From positions 992,001-1,056,000 of the forward strand of contig JBGAFV010000001.1 of NCBI GenBank assembly GCA_044227095.1: a stretch of 64,000 bases of DNA. Direction: 5' to 3'. Source of the DNA: JACMLD01 sp044227095. Its GTDB lineage: Bacteria; Bacteroidota; Bacteroidia; Chitinophagales; Chitinophagaceae. The notes below the pieces were generated by a model that ran no database searches, was not told the origin of the DNA, and worked only from the letters and a program-made list of their open reading frames with translations. Of the stretch, positions 1-8,261 are shown in pieces. Position 1 is the first letter of the stretch; each line of letters begins with the position of its first letter. The position numbers and the translations under genes are program-made.

Positions 1-2
1 AG

Positions 3-323
3 GTAAGGGCCGATAATATTTTTGTAGAAAATGGTTTGCTTACAGAACCCGGCCTGCTTGAAAACATTGCACAAACCGCTGCAGCAAGAGCAGGCTATGA
101 AGCGCAAAAAGACAATTCACCAGTAAGGATAGGTTATATTGGCGCTGTTAAAAATTTTGAAGTACTGGCATTACCAGCAGTAGGCGATGTATTGGAAACT
201 GTTCTTATTACCGGCAACCAGGTATTTGATGTTACTGTGGTAAAAGGAACGGTTAGCTGCAATGGTAAAATACTGGCGAAATGTGAAATGAAAATTTTTA
301 TTAAAAATCATAAAAAAATTTAA
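3..323 (+). CDS. 3-hydroxyacyl-ACP dehydratase-like hotdog protein (5' truncated by window)
   Basis: The reading frame is open from the window edge, so the true start lies upstream; an in-frame TTG at 36 is not a convincing start. The visible part carries the hotdog helix signature ENIAQTAAARAGYEA, followed by the strands of a FabA/FabZ-like fold. In flexirubin and aryl-polyene clusters such small dehydratases remove water from the 3-hydroxyacyl-ACP intermediate, giving the conjugated polyene. It ends 2 bases before the next gene and is the first of a tightly packed + strand run to 10673. A second hotdog protein closes the run (10302). Family is fairly clear; substrate is inferred from context. 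Confidence 0.75.
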   Translation, partial: VRADNIFVENGLLTEPGLLENIAQTAAARAGYEAQKDNSPVRIGYIGAVKNFEVLALPAVGDVLETVLITGNQVFDVTVVKGTVSCNGKILAKCEMKIFIKNHKKI

Positions 324-325
324 CC

Positions 326-976
326 ATGAAACGTTTAGTAAACGCCGGCATTTTCATGTCATTTATTTTTTTGCTTTCTTTACCGTTATCAGCATTTTCG
401 CAAACACTCAAAGAGTTTTTTAATTCAAGCGAAACAACAGCACTTTATTTGGGAATAGATTTTACACAAACAAGATTGATTGATGATGCCACTGCAAATG
501 AAATAGATGTTCGTGACAGGCAATATGCAGGCATAAACGAACTTATTCTTACAGAAGCAAAAAAGTATGATGTAAACGGCGCATTTCATAAAAGCAATAT
601 CGATCACGACCTGGGCATGGTAAATAAAAGAAACCTTCAGGCCGACGCTGGTAAAATTAAATCTACCAACACAAGCGATTTTCACCGTTTAAAACCAGAA
701 GATATTAATACACTGGTTAAAGGTTTTGATTTTGGCGATAAGAAAGGCCTCGGTATTTTGTTTGTAATGGAAGCAATGAGCAAATCGGGCAAAGCCTCTG
801 CCATTTGGGTAACATTTATAGACATAAAAGCCAAAAAGGTATTGATGACGGAGCGTATGGAAGAAAAAACAAAAGGCGGTTTTAGTTTCCGCAACCTTTG
901 GGCTTCTTCTATTAAAAATTTGCTTGACGATATAGAAAGTGATAAGTATAAAGAATGGAAAGCAAAATACCAATAA
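326..976 (+). CDS. secreted protein of unknown function in pigment cluster
   Basis: A protein of 216 residues with a clear N-terminal signal peptide (basic MKR, hydrophobic core to about residue 25, cleavage near AFSQ). The mature part is charged and mixed alpha/beta, with no motif I recognise. It starts 2 bases after the dehydratase and precedes the thioesterase by 36 bases, so it is probably co-transcribed with the pigment genes. A role in periplasmic or outer-membrane handling of the pigment is possible but only inferred from position. Two ORFs on the opposite strand here are shadows. Confidence 0.7.
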   Translation: MKRLVNAGIFMSFIFLLSLPLSAFSQTLKEFFNSSETTALYLGIDFTQTRLIDDATANEIDVRDRQYAGINELILTEAKKYDVNGAFHKSNIDHDLGMVNKRNLQADAGKIKSTNTSDFHRLKPEDINTLVKGFDFGDKKGLGILFVMEAMSKSGKASAIWVTFIDIKAKKVLMTERMEEKTKGGFSFRNLWASSIKNLLDDIESDKYKEWKAKYQ

Positions 977-1012
977 GAATTATAAGGTATTTCGTTTGAG
1001 AATAAATATAGC

Positions 1013-1438
1013 ATGAAAAAATTCCTGACAGAGAGAACAGAAATACCGGTACGTTTTAATGAAGCCGATCCGCTGGGCATTGTGTGGCATGGGCATTACA
1101 TCCGCTATTTTGAAGATGGCCGTGAAGCATTTGGAAATACACATGGCTTACGCTACCTCGATTTTTATAAACAGGGTTATGTAGTACCTATAGTAAGTGT
1201 TACCTGCGATTATAAGCTTAGCCTGCGATACGGCGATAAGATGGTTGTAGAAACAAAATACATTCCCTGTGAAGCTGCAAAGATTGTTTTTCAATACAAC
1301 ATTTACAATGCAGCCAATAATGTGCTTGTTGCAAAAGGTTCTTCGGTACAGGTTTTTTTAGATAAAGAAAAATCTTTGTTACAGCTAACCAATCCGCCTT
1401 TTTTTGAAGCATGGAAAAAAGAACATGTTCCTGTTTAA
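1013..1438 (+). CDS. acyl-CoA/acyl-ACP thioesterase, YbgC/4-hydroxybenzoyl-CoA thioesterase type
   Basis: A hotdog-fold thioesterase of 141 residues, the usual family length. The N-terminal active-site motif is visible as EADPLGIVWHGHYIRYFED at about residues 17-35, with the conserved Asp preceding xxGxVxHxxY. It would hydrolyse an acyl thioester; in aryl-polyene and flexirubin clusters such enzymes are thought to release or proofread the aryl starter or polyene chain. It lies between the secreted protein and a ketosynthase, with a 7-base gap to the latter. The family is secure; the substrate is inferred. Confidence 0.85.
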   Translation: MKKFLTERTEIPVRFNEADPLGIVWHGHYIRYFEDGREAFGNTHGLRYLDFYKQGYVVPIVSVTCDYKLSLRYGDKMVVETKYIPCEAAKIVFQYNIYNAANNVLVAKGSSVQVFLDKEKSLLQLTNPPFFEAWKKEHVPV

Positions 1439-1445
1439 TTAAGAA

Positions 1446-2582
1446 ATGATGAAGAATGTTTATGTTGTTGCAGATAATATTTTTTCTCCTGTTGGTGATA
1501 CCGCGGAAAAAAATTTTCATGCCCTGCTGAACAACGCTTCCGGAATTAAGCAACATCTTCTGCCAGCTGTTTCGCCTGTTGCGTTTTATGCATCACTCTT
1601 TACAGCAGGTACAAACAACCAACTCACTTCCAACCCTGCATTTACAAAGTTTGAACAACTGCTCCTGCTTTCAATAAATAATGCTTTGCAAAATTGCAAT
1701 GTTGATATACAATCCGCTTCTGCCATACTTATCATTTCAAGCACAAAAGGAAATGTATCATTGCTGGAACCTGGTACAATTACAGAATCAGTAAAAGAAA
1801 ATATTGGCCTTTATACTTCAGCAAAAAAAATTGCAACGCATTTGCATTTAGCAAATGATCCGGTTGTTATCAGCAATGCATGCATATCTGGCCTTACAGC
1901 ATTGCTAACCGGTAAACGGTTTTTAGAAACCGGCAAATACAAACATGCAATTGTTGTTGGTGCAGATATTATTACTTCTTTTATTCTTTCAGGTTTTCAA
2001 TCCTTCCAGGCTATAAGTGCAGGGCCATGCAAACCATTTGATGCAGCACGCAACGGCATTAATTTGGGAGAAGCAGCAGCAACCATTATACTTTCTACAG
2101 AAACAAAGAGTAATGTACAACTTAGTGGAGGCGCTGTTACTAATGATGCCAATCATATATCTGGTCCAAGCCGCAGCGGACAAGAACTTTGCATTGCCAT
2201 TAATAAAGCAATGCGCCAGGCAAATGTTTCTTCAAAAGATATTGGTTTTATTTCTGCACATGGTACTGCTACTGTTTATAACGATGAGATGGAAGCCAAA
2301 GCATTTTCACTTGCCGGAATGGAAGACATACCATTAAACAGTTTAAAAGGTTATTACGGACATACATTAGGTGCAGCCGGTGTTGTAGAATCTGCAATAG
2401 CTATACGTTCTTTGCAGCAAAATAAAATGATAGCAACTAATGGATTTCAGCAAAAAGGTGTTTCAGCACCGGTTAATATTTGCAAGGAAACAACAACTAT
2501 AGAAACCAGTCATTGTCTTAAAACGGCTTCTGGTTTTGGTGGCTGCAATGCGGCGCTGGTATTCAGTAAAACAAACCATTAA
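1446..2582 (+). CDS. beta-ketoacyl-ACP synthase (KAS II-like), catalytic triad complete
   Basis: A thiolase-fold ketosynthase of 378 residues. The full Cys-His-His set is present: nucleophile Cys146 in SNACISG, His272 in SAHGTATVYND and His306 in YYGHTLGAAG. It should catalyse decarboxylative condensation of malonyl-ACP with the growing polyene. It is one of two complete ketosynthases in the cluster; two further ketosynthase-like genes (5109, 7203) lack the catalytic residues and may act as partners, as chain-length factors do in type II polyketide systems. Start at ATG 1446 follows the thioesterase by 7 bases. Confidence 0.88.
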   Translation: MMKNVYVVADNIFSPVGDTAEKNFHALLNNASGIKQHLLPAVSPVAFYASLFTAGTNNQLTSNPAFTKFEQLLLLSINNALQNCNVDIQSASAILIISSTKGNVSLLEPGTITESVKENIGLYTSAKKIATHLHLANDPVVISNACISGLTALLTGKRFLETGKYKHAIVVGADIITSFILSGFQSFQAISAGPCKPFDAARNGINLGEAAATIILSTETKSNVQLSGGAVTNDANHISGPSRSGQELCIAINKAMRQANVSSKDIGFISAHGTATVYNDEMEAKAFSLAGMEDIPLNSLKGYYGHTLGAAGVVESAIAIRSLQQNKMIATNGFQQKGVSAPVNICKETTTIETSHCLKTASGFGGCNAALVFSKTNH

Positions 2583-2611
2583 TTTAAAAGACCCAAAATA
2601 TATACTGCTGT

Positions 2612-3682
2612 ATGAATTTTTTCAGGAAAGAAAAGAAGTCAGCTTTTGAAGCAAAAGAAATGGCACAATGGATTGCCTTTGGCCCGGTTATTTTCCAGGC
2701 AGCACGCATCTTAAGAAACACAGGTATTTTAAAAGAAATTGAAAACAGTGGCGGCAATGGATTAACTATAGAAGAGATTATTGAAAAAGTAAAACTACCA
2801 CGTTATGGTGTAAGGGTTTTGCTGGAGTCTGGCCTTGGTATGGGGTTGGTATTGATTAACAATAAAAAATATACACTGGGCAAAACGGGTTATTTTATTT
2901 TGCATGATCCGCTTACCATTACCAATATGAATTTTGTGCACGATGTAAATTATAAAGGTCTTTTTGATTTGGATAAAAGCATCGAAACAGGCAACCCCGT
3001 TGGCTTAAAAGAATTTGGAGAATGGACAACTATTTATGAAGGCCTTTCTCAATTGCCGGAGCATGTACAAAAAAGCTGGTTCAGTTTTGATCATTATTTT
3101 TCTGACGATGCTTTTCCGTTAGTCTTGCCCAAAGTATACAACAATGGTATAAAAAAATTGCTGGATGTTGGTGGTAATACCGGCAAGTGGGCCATTGCGT
3201 CCTCAAATTTTTCGCCAGACATTCATGTTACCATTATGGATTTACCGGGCCAGCTTAATGTAGCAAAGAAGAAAGTTGCAGATCTTGGTTTAACAGATCG
3301 CATTTCTTTTTCGCCTGTAAATTTGCTGGATGAATCCGTAAAATTTCCAACAGGTTTTGATGCAGTATGGATGAGCCAGTTTCTTGATTGTTTTTCTGAA
3401 GCTGAAATTGTTTCTATCTTAAAAAGGTGTCGTGAAGCTATTAATGATGATGGTTATGTTTTTATACTTGAACCTTTCTGGGATAAGCAAAAATTTGAAA
3501 TAGCGGCATTCTGCCTTCAGCAAACATCATTGTATTTTACTGCGCTTGCCAATGGCAATAGCCAGATGTACAGTGCAGAAACTTTTTTGGCCTGTGTGCA
3601 TGAAGCAGGTTTTGATATTGCAGAACAAACAGATCATATTGGCCTTAGCCAAACACTGTTAAAGTGCAAGAAAAGGAAATAA
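2612..3682 (+). CDS. SAM-dependent O-methyltransferase-like protein
   Basis: A 356-residue class I methyltransferase with the two-part layout of small-molecule O-methyltransferases. An N-terminal winged-helix-like region is visible at roughly residues 15-100 (ILRNTGILKEIE, then VKLPRYGVRVLLESGLGMG). The C-terminal Rossmann domain has motif I LLDVGGNTGKW, near residues 185-195, and an acidic motif II (IMDLPGQ). Methylation of the aryl head group or resorcinol part of a flexirubin-like pigment is a reasonable guess but is not shown by the sequence. A short hairpin terminator follows directly, so transcription may end here before the halogenase gene. Confidence 0.78.
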   Translation: MNFFRKEKKSAFEAKEMAQWIAFGPVIFQAARILRNTGILKEIENSGGNGLTIEEIIEKVKLPRYGVRVLLESGLGMGLVLINNKKYTLGKTGYFILHDPLTITNMNFVHDVNYKGLFDLDKSIETGNPVGLKEFGEWTTIYEGLSQLPEHVQKSWFSFDHYFSDDAFPLVLPKVYNNGIKKLLDVGGNTGKWAIASSNFSPDIHVTIMDLPGQLNVAKKKVADLGLTDRISFSPVNLLDESVKFPTGFDAVWMSQFLDCFSEAEIVSILKRCREAINDDGYVFILEPFWDKQKFEIAAFCLQQTSLYFTALANGNSQMYSAETFLACVHEAGFDIAEQTDHIGLSQTLLKCKKRK

Positions 3683-3685
3683 TGT

Positions 3686-3702
3686 AAGCCCTGCGGCTTT
3701 TT
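3686..3702 (+). terminator. short intrinsic terminator after methyltransferase gene
   Basis: A 5-bp stem AAGCC/GGCTT with a 4-base loop is followed by a short T run, 4 bases after the stop codon. The stem is short, so partial read-through is likely. Confidence 0.45.
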
Positions 3703-3710
3703 AAATAATA

Positions 3711-3804
3711 GAACGCAGATTTTTATGATAACTATGATTGCTATGATTTTTTAAATTATTCTGCCATCAGCGTTTTCATAAAAATCATAACAATCAGCGT
3801 TCTG
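3711..3804. repeat. inverted pair of the AACGCAGATTTTTATGAT dispersed repeat
   Basis: The left copy begins AGAACGCAGATTTTTATGAT and the right copy is its inverse (ATAAAAATCATAACAATCAG followed by CGTTCT). The same unit recurs at about 41365-41399 and in each of the three tandem units at 55646-56268. No coding potential is seen. It fills most of the gap between the methyltransferase and halogenase genes. Confidence 0.7.
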
Positions 3805-3845
3805 TTTTTCGCATCGAAGATGCTTAAACGATTTATACTTATCAC

Positions 3846-5099
3846 ATGAATACAGAAAAAGTTGATGTACTGGTAATTGGTGCTGGCCCTTCGGGAACAG
3901 TAGCGGCTGCTATTGTAAAAAAAGCAGGTTACAGTGTAAAGATTGTAGAAAAACTAACTTTTCCAAGATTTGTAATTGGCGAAAGCCTTTTGCCGCGTTG
4001 CATGGAAGCCTTAACTGAAGCAGGTTTTGTAGATGCCATAAAAGAAAAAGGGTTCCAGGAAAAGTTTGGGGCCAAGTTTGTAAAGAATGGTAAAATCTGC
4101 GATTACTTTTTTGCAGATCAATTTACTGCCGGCTGGAACTGGACGTGGCAGGTACCCCGCGGTGAGTTTGATAAAACCCTTGCAGACACTGCAGAAAAAA
4201 TGGACATTCCAGTATGTTATGAAACAACAGTAACCGGTATTGAATTTAATGGTGCAGATTCTGTAACAACAGTAGAAGATAAAAACGGCAATCAAACAAA
4301 AATTGAAGCAAGGTTTATTATAGATGGCAGTGGTTACGGAAGGGTTATTCCGCGTTTGTTCAATCTTGATAAACCATCTACACAACCTCCGCGCAAAGCT
4401 TTGTTTGTACATACCAACGATACAAAACGTTCTATGGCCGATGAACCAAACCGCATTACCATCGTTGTACATAAACCCGGTGTATGGATTTGGATCATTC
4501 CATTCTCCAGCGGAATTACTTCTTTGGGTTTTGTAGGCCACCCCGAATTTTTTAAGCACCTGGAAGGCAACAACGAACAACAACTGCGCACACTTATTGC
4601 ATCAGAACCTTACCTGGCAGAAAGGTTCAAAAACGTGGAGTTTATGTTTGAAACAAAAACACTTGAATCCTGGTCTACCACTACCAATAAATTTTATGGC
4701 GAAGGTTTTGTGCTTACAGGCAATGTAACAGAATTTCTTGATCCGATTTTTTCATCAGGCGTTACGCTGGCAACTGTATCCAGCCAAACAGCAGCGCATT
4801 TGGTTATAAGAAAATTAAAAGGAGAAGAAATTGACTGGGAAAAAGAATACATGCAACCTGTAATGCAGGGCGTAAATACATTCCGGGATTATGTGGAAGC
4901 ATGGTACGATGGTACATTGGACACCATTTTCTTTGCAGACAATCCCGTGCAGGAAATAAAAAATAAAATCTGTTCTGTACTGGCTGGATATGTTTGGGAT
5001 TTGAGCAACGATTTTGTAAAAGACGGAAAAACCGCAATAACAAAACTGGCCAAGACAATTGAAGCCCGTGATAAATACAATGCACTGAAGGCAAATTAA
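3846..5099 (+). CDS. flavin-dependent halogenase-like oxidoreductase
   Basis: A 417-residue FAD enzyme. The dinucleotide-binding motif GAGPSG is at residues 12-17. The halogenase signature WxWxIP is present as WIWIIP (W214, W216, P219). FPRFVIGESLLP precedes a lysine in EKFGAKF (K73) that matches the catalytic lysine position of phenol and pyrrole halogenases. It would chlorinate an activated aromatic, with FADH2 supplied by a separate reductase not seen here. Some flexirubins are chlorinated, which fits the cluster. A plain FAD monooxygenase is the alternative, since many family members in such clusters are annotated only as oxidoreductases. Confidence 0.8.
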   Translation: MNTEKVDVLVIGAGPSGTVAAAIVKKAGYSVKIVEKLTFPRFVIGESLLPRCMEALTEAGFVDAIKEKGFQEKFGAKFVKNGKICDYFFADQFTAGWNWTWQVPRGEFDKTLADTAEKMDIPVCYETTVTGIEFNGADSVTTVEDKNGNQTKIEARFIIDGSGYGRVIPRLFNLDKPSTQPPRKALFVHTNDTKRSMADEPNRITIVVHKPGVWIWIIPFSSGITSLGFVGHPEFFKHLEGNNEQQLRTLIASEPYLAERFKNVEFMFETKTLESWSTTTNKFYGEGFVLTGNVTEFLDPIFSSGVTLATVSSQTAAHLVIRKLKGEEIDWEKEYMQPVMQGVNTFRDYVEAWYDGTLDTIFFADNPVQEIKNKICSVLAGYVWDLSNDFVKDGKTAITKLAKTIEARDKYNALKAN

Positions 5100-5108
5100 T
5101 ATTACATT

Positions 5109-5735
5109 TTGACAGACAACTTATATATCAACGCCAGCTGTAGCATTACCAATAATGTTGTTGTTAAAGATGGCAAAAAGGTATTTGAAAACAGTGAAGC
5201 AAATGCAACCGATTTTTTTATTGCCGCCTATCAGCACTTTGGCATAAACTATCCAAAGTTTTATAAAATGGATAGCCTTAGTAAGCTGGGCTGGCTGGCA
5301 ACAGAAATACTGCTGCACAATTCTTTTGACAAAACATTGTACCAGCCAGAAGATATTGGCCTGGTATTCTCAAACAAAAACAGCAGCCTTGATACTGATA
5401 TTAAATATTACGAATCGGTAAAAACAATTGCCAGTCCTGCATTATTTGTATATACCTTGCCAAATATTGTACTGGGCGAGATTTGCATACGCAACCAGTT
5501 TAAAGGAGAGAATGATTTTTTTATTTTTGAAACCTTTAATGCAAAGTTCATACAGGAATATGTTTCGCATTTATTTGAAACTGGCGCATTAGAGGCATGT
5601 ATTTGCGGATGGACAGAAATAACAGGTAATAAATACAACGCCGTATTATACCTGGCAGAAAAAAAGAAAAACCAAAACAGTATAAATTTTTCAGAAGAAA
5701 ATATTCATCATACATATAGCACAACACATGGATAA
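5109..5735 (+). CDS. ketosynthase-like protein lacking catalytic residues (N-terminal KS fragment)
   Basis: A 208-residue protein resembling the N-terminal half of a ketosynthase (KMDSLSKLGWLATEILL, then ASPALFVYTLPNIVLGEI). Where the nucleophile Cys should be, the sequence reads FETFNAKF, and the His-containing C-terminal half is absent. TTG at 5109 is the only sensible start: the frame is closed by the previous stop 9 bases upstream and no ATG occurs near. It overlaps the ACP gene by 8 bases, implying translational coupling. A structural or chain-length-factor-like role beside the active ketosynthases is inferred. Confidence 0.72.
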   Translation: MTDNLYINASCSITNNVVVKDGKKVFENSEANATDFFIAAYQHFGINYPKFYKMDSLSKLGWLATEILLHNSFDKTLYQPEDIGLVFSNKNSSLDTDIKYYESVKTIASPALFVYTLPNIVLGEICIRNQFKGENDFFIFETFNAKFIQEYVSHLFETGALEACICGWTEITGNKYNAVLYLAEKKKNQNSINFSEENIHHTYSTTHG

Positions 5736-5982
5736 GTTAATGACGGATTTGAAAAAGCAGATTGTTGAACAATTAAACCTTCAGCATATAAAACCTGAAG
5801 ACATTGGTGATGATCAGCCATTATTTGTAGAAGGCCTGGGCCTTGATTCTATTGATGCGCTGGAACTGATTGTTCTTTTGCAGCAGCAATACAATATTAA
5901 ACTGAACAATGCAGAAGAAGGGCCTAAAGTTTTTAAGAGTGTAAGAACAATGGCAGAATATATTAAAAGCCACCAGGCATAG
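5728..5982 (+). CDS. acyl carrier protein
   Basis: An 84-residue carrier protein with the phosphopantetheine attachment motif GLGLDSIDALEL; Ser near residue 38 is the attachment site. Length and helix pattern match a stand-alone ACP. Two Met codons lie at the start (5728 and 5740); the first overlaps the end of the preceding gene. It sits between the degenerate and the complete ketosynthase genes, as is usual in type II polyketide and aryl-polyene clusters, and should carry the growing polyene chain. Confidence 0.93.
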   Translation: MDKLMTDLKKQIVEQLNLQHIKPEDIGDDQPLFVEGLGLDSIDALELIVLLQQQYNIKLNNAEEGPKVFKSVRTMAEYIKSHQA

Positions 5983-5992
5983 TTAGCAAACA

Positions 5993-7201
5993 ATGTATAA
6001 TAAAAGCGCAGCAGTTTATGTGGCAGGTACAGGTGTTGTTTCCGCTATTGGCAACAATGTGAAAAGCTGTTTGCAATCGCTGGAAAACGGAGCAGCCGGT
6101 ATTGGCGATATTACTTCTCTCAATAGCATTCATAAAAATGTACTGCCTGTAGCAGAAGTAAAACTCAGTAATGAAGCACTTGCTTCATTAACTGGTCTTG
6201 GTGCAAATACAAGTCGTACTGCACTGTTGGCAATGATGGCCGCAAAAGAAGCATGGCAGGATGCAGGCATTGAACATACTGGCAACCTGCGTACGGGTTT
6301 TATCTCTGCCAACTCTGTAGGCGGAATGGATAAAACCGAAAACTTCTTTGCCAGTTTTTTAAACAACAATGCAAAAGGTAAACTTAGAGATGCAGTAAAC
6401 CACGAATGTGGTGCTGTAACCGAACTGGTTGCAGACAAGCTGGGCATAAAAAATTATGTTACTACCATCAGCACAGCTTGCTCTTCCAGCGCCAACAGTA
6501 TTTTTTTTGGTGCGAGGTTAATTAAGCACGGCATACTGGATATTGTGGTTGCAGGTGGGGCAGATGCACTTACAAAATTTACTTTGAATGGTTTTAATAC
6601 ATTGCAGATACTGGATAAAGAATGGTGTACACCATTTGATGAAAACCGTCGCGGATTAAATTTGGGTGAAGGTGCAGGTTATATAGTAATGGTATCAGAA
6701 AAAGTTGCAGCTACACTAAAGAACAAACCGTATTGTACGCTTAGCGGCTATGCCAATGCAAATGATGCGCATCATCAAACTGCTTCATCTCCGGATGGTG
6801 CCGGTTCTTACGCAGCCATGAAAGGCGCTTTGGCATTAAGCGGGTTGCAAACAAAAAACATCAGTTATATAAATTTGCACGGCACCGGCACTTACAATAA
6901 TGACATTTCTGAAGGCACCGCTATACAACGTTTGTTTGAACCGCATTATCCTAAAATGAGTTCAACAAAAGCATTTACCGGTCATACGCTTGGTGCAAGT
7001 GGCGGAATAGAAGCCGTTTTTTCTGCACTTGCTATTAAGCATGGCATTATTTATCCCAATCTTCGTCTTAAAACGACAATGACGGCATTGCCTTTTGTAC
7101 CAGAAATTGTTTTTCAAAAAAATGTAGCAGTAGAGCACGTGCTTAGCAATTCATTTGGTTTTGGTGGCAATTGTTCATCTTTAATTTTTTCAAAACTGTA
7201 A
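5993..7201 (+). CDS. beta-ketoacyl-ACP synthase II-like, catalytic triad complete
   Basis: A 402-residue ketosynthase. Cys163 lies in STACSSSANS, His296 in NLHGTGTYND-like context and His331 in FTGHTLGASG, so it should be catalytically competent. It starts 10 bases after the ACP stop and ends 1 base before a degenerate ketosynthase-like gene, an arrangement matching KS-alpha/KS-beta pairs of type II polyketide synthases. It likely performs the iterative elongations of the polyene. Confidence 0.9.
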   Translation: MYNKSAAVYVAGTGVVSAIGNNVKSCLQSLENGAAGIGDITSLNSIHKNVLPVAEVKLSNEALASLTGLGANTSRTALLAMMAAKEAWQDAGIEHTGNLRTGFISANSVGGMDKTENFFASFLNNNAKGKLRDAVNHECGAVTELVADKLGIKNYVTTISTACSSSANSIFFGARLIKHGILDIVVAGGADALTKFTLNGFNTLQILDKEWCTPFDENRRGLNLGEGAGYIVMVSEKVAATLKNKPYCTLSGYANANDAHHQTASSPDGAGSYAAMKGALALSGLQTKNISYINLHGTGTYNNDISEGTAIQRLFEPHYPKMSSTKAFTGHTLGASGGIEAVFSALAIKHGIIYPNLRLKTTMTALPFVPEIVFQKNVAVEHVLSNSFGFGGNCSSLIFSKL

Positions 7202-7202
7202 G

Positions 7203-8261
7203 ATGAAAACATTTATCCGTTCTACTGGCAATATATCACCACAAAAAACTTTTGGCAAAGGACCACTGCTGCAAGAATTGGTAGAGCAAACTGGTAACCG
7301 TTTGCGTTGTACAGAGCCTGATTACCTAAAATACATTGATGCAAAGTTTATACGCCGCATGAGCCGCATTATAAAAATGGGCACAGCTTCAGCTATGGAA
7401 TGTTTGCAGGAAGCAGGTGTTATTAATCCTGATGCTATTGTAATGGGCACGGCCTATGGTTGTCTCGATGATACAGGCATTTTTCTAAAAAAGCTTGTGG
7501 AGCAAAATGAAGAGATGCTTACACCAACTGCTTTTATACAATCCACTCACAATACAATTGGTGCGCAAATAGCTTTACTGTTGCAGTGCCATAACTATAA
7601 CAACACATTTGTACACCGCGGTTTTTCTTTTGAAAGCGCATTGCTGGACGCAATAATGTTGCTTGAAGAAAATGCTGCAACAACTGTTTTAACTGGTGCT
7701 GCAGACGAGATAACAGATTATAGCCATGCTATACTTAGCAGGTTTGGTTTGTATAAAAACGGAACCATTGCTAATACAGCATTGTACAATTCTGAATCAA
7801 AAGGAACAATAGCGGGCGAAGGCGCAGCATTTTTTTTATTAAGCAACCAATCATCAGCAAATGATTATGCTGCACTTGATGCATTACATACATTTTACAA
7901 ACCCGAAAATGGTGATGTAATTGAAGGTGAAGTATTGAACTTTTTAAAAACAAATTCTCTTTCACCTGCAGATATTGATCTTGTAATAATGGGTAATAAT
8001 GGCGATGCAAAAGAGGATGCAGTTTATAAAAAGCTGCAGGAAAATATTTTTAAAGCCAATACAAGTATCCCTTACAAATACCTTTGCGGAGAATATCCTA
8101 CCAGCACAGCTTTTGCTCTGTGGTTGGCAACATCAATCATTAAAAATGGAAAGTTGCCATTAACAATAAATATTCCTTCTCCGCAAAAGATAAAACGCAT
8201 TCTTATTTACAATCACTACCTCGGTATACATCATTCATTAATGCTGATAAGCGCATGCTGA
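7203..8261 (+). CDS. ketosynthase-like protein without catalytic residues (chain-length-factor-like)
   Basis: A 352-residue thiolase-fold protein. The nucleophile position reads VHRGFSFESAL, with no Cys. The first His region is MGNNGDAKED instead of HGTGTxxND, and the second is CGEYPTSTAFAL instead of xGHxxGAAG. All three catalytic residues are therefore lost while the fold pattern remains. It follows the complete ketosynthase by 1 base and overlaps the next gene by 7 bases (ATGCTGA). It probably forms a heterodimer with the 5993 enzyme and shapes its pocket; this is inference from type II polyketide systems. Confidence 0.75.
   Translation: MKTFIRSTGNISPQKTFGKGPLLQELVEQTGNRLRCTEPDYLKYIDAKFIRRMSRIIKMGTASAMECLQEAGVINPDAIVMGTAYGCLDDTGIFLKKLVEQNEEMLTPTAFIQSTHNTIGAQIALLLQCHNYNNTFVHRGFSFESALLDAIMLLEENAATTVLTGAADEITDYSHAILSRFGLYKNGTIANTALYNSESKGTIAGEGAAFFLLSNQSSANDYAALDALHTFYKPENGDVIEGEVLNFLKTNSLSPADIDLVIMGNNGDAKEDAVYKKLQENIFKANTSIPYKYLCGEYPTSTAFALWLATSIIKNGKLPLTINIPSPQKIKRILIYNHYLGIHHSLMLISAC

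Noticed and set aside
7771..8010. Minus-strand ORF in the chain-length-factor-like gene
   Set aside because: Shadow frame; the + strand frame has conserved ketosynthase-fold features and gene overlap on both sides.
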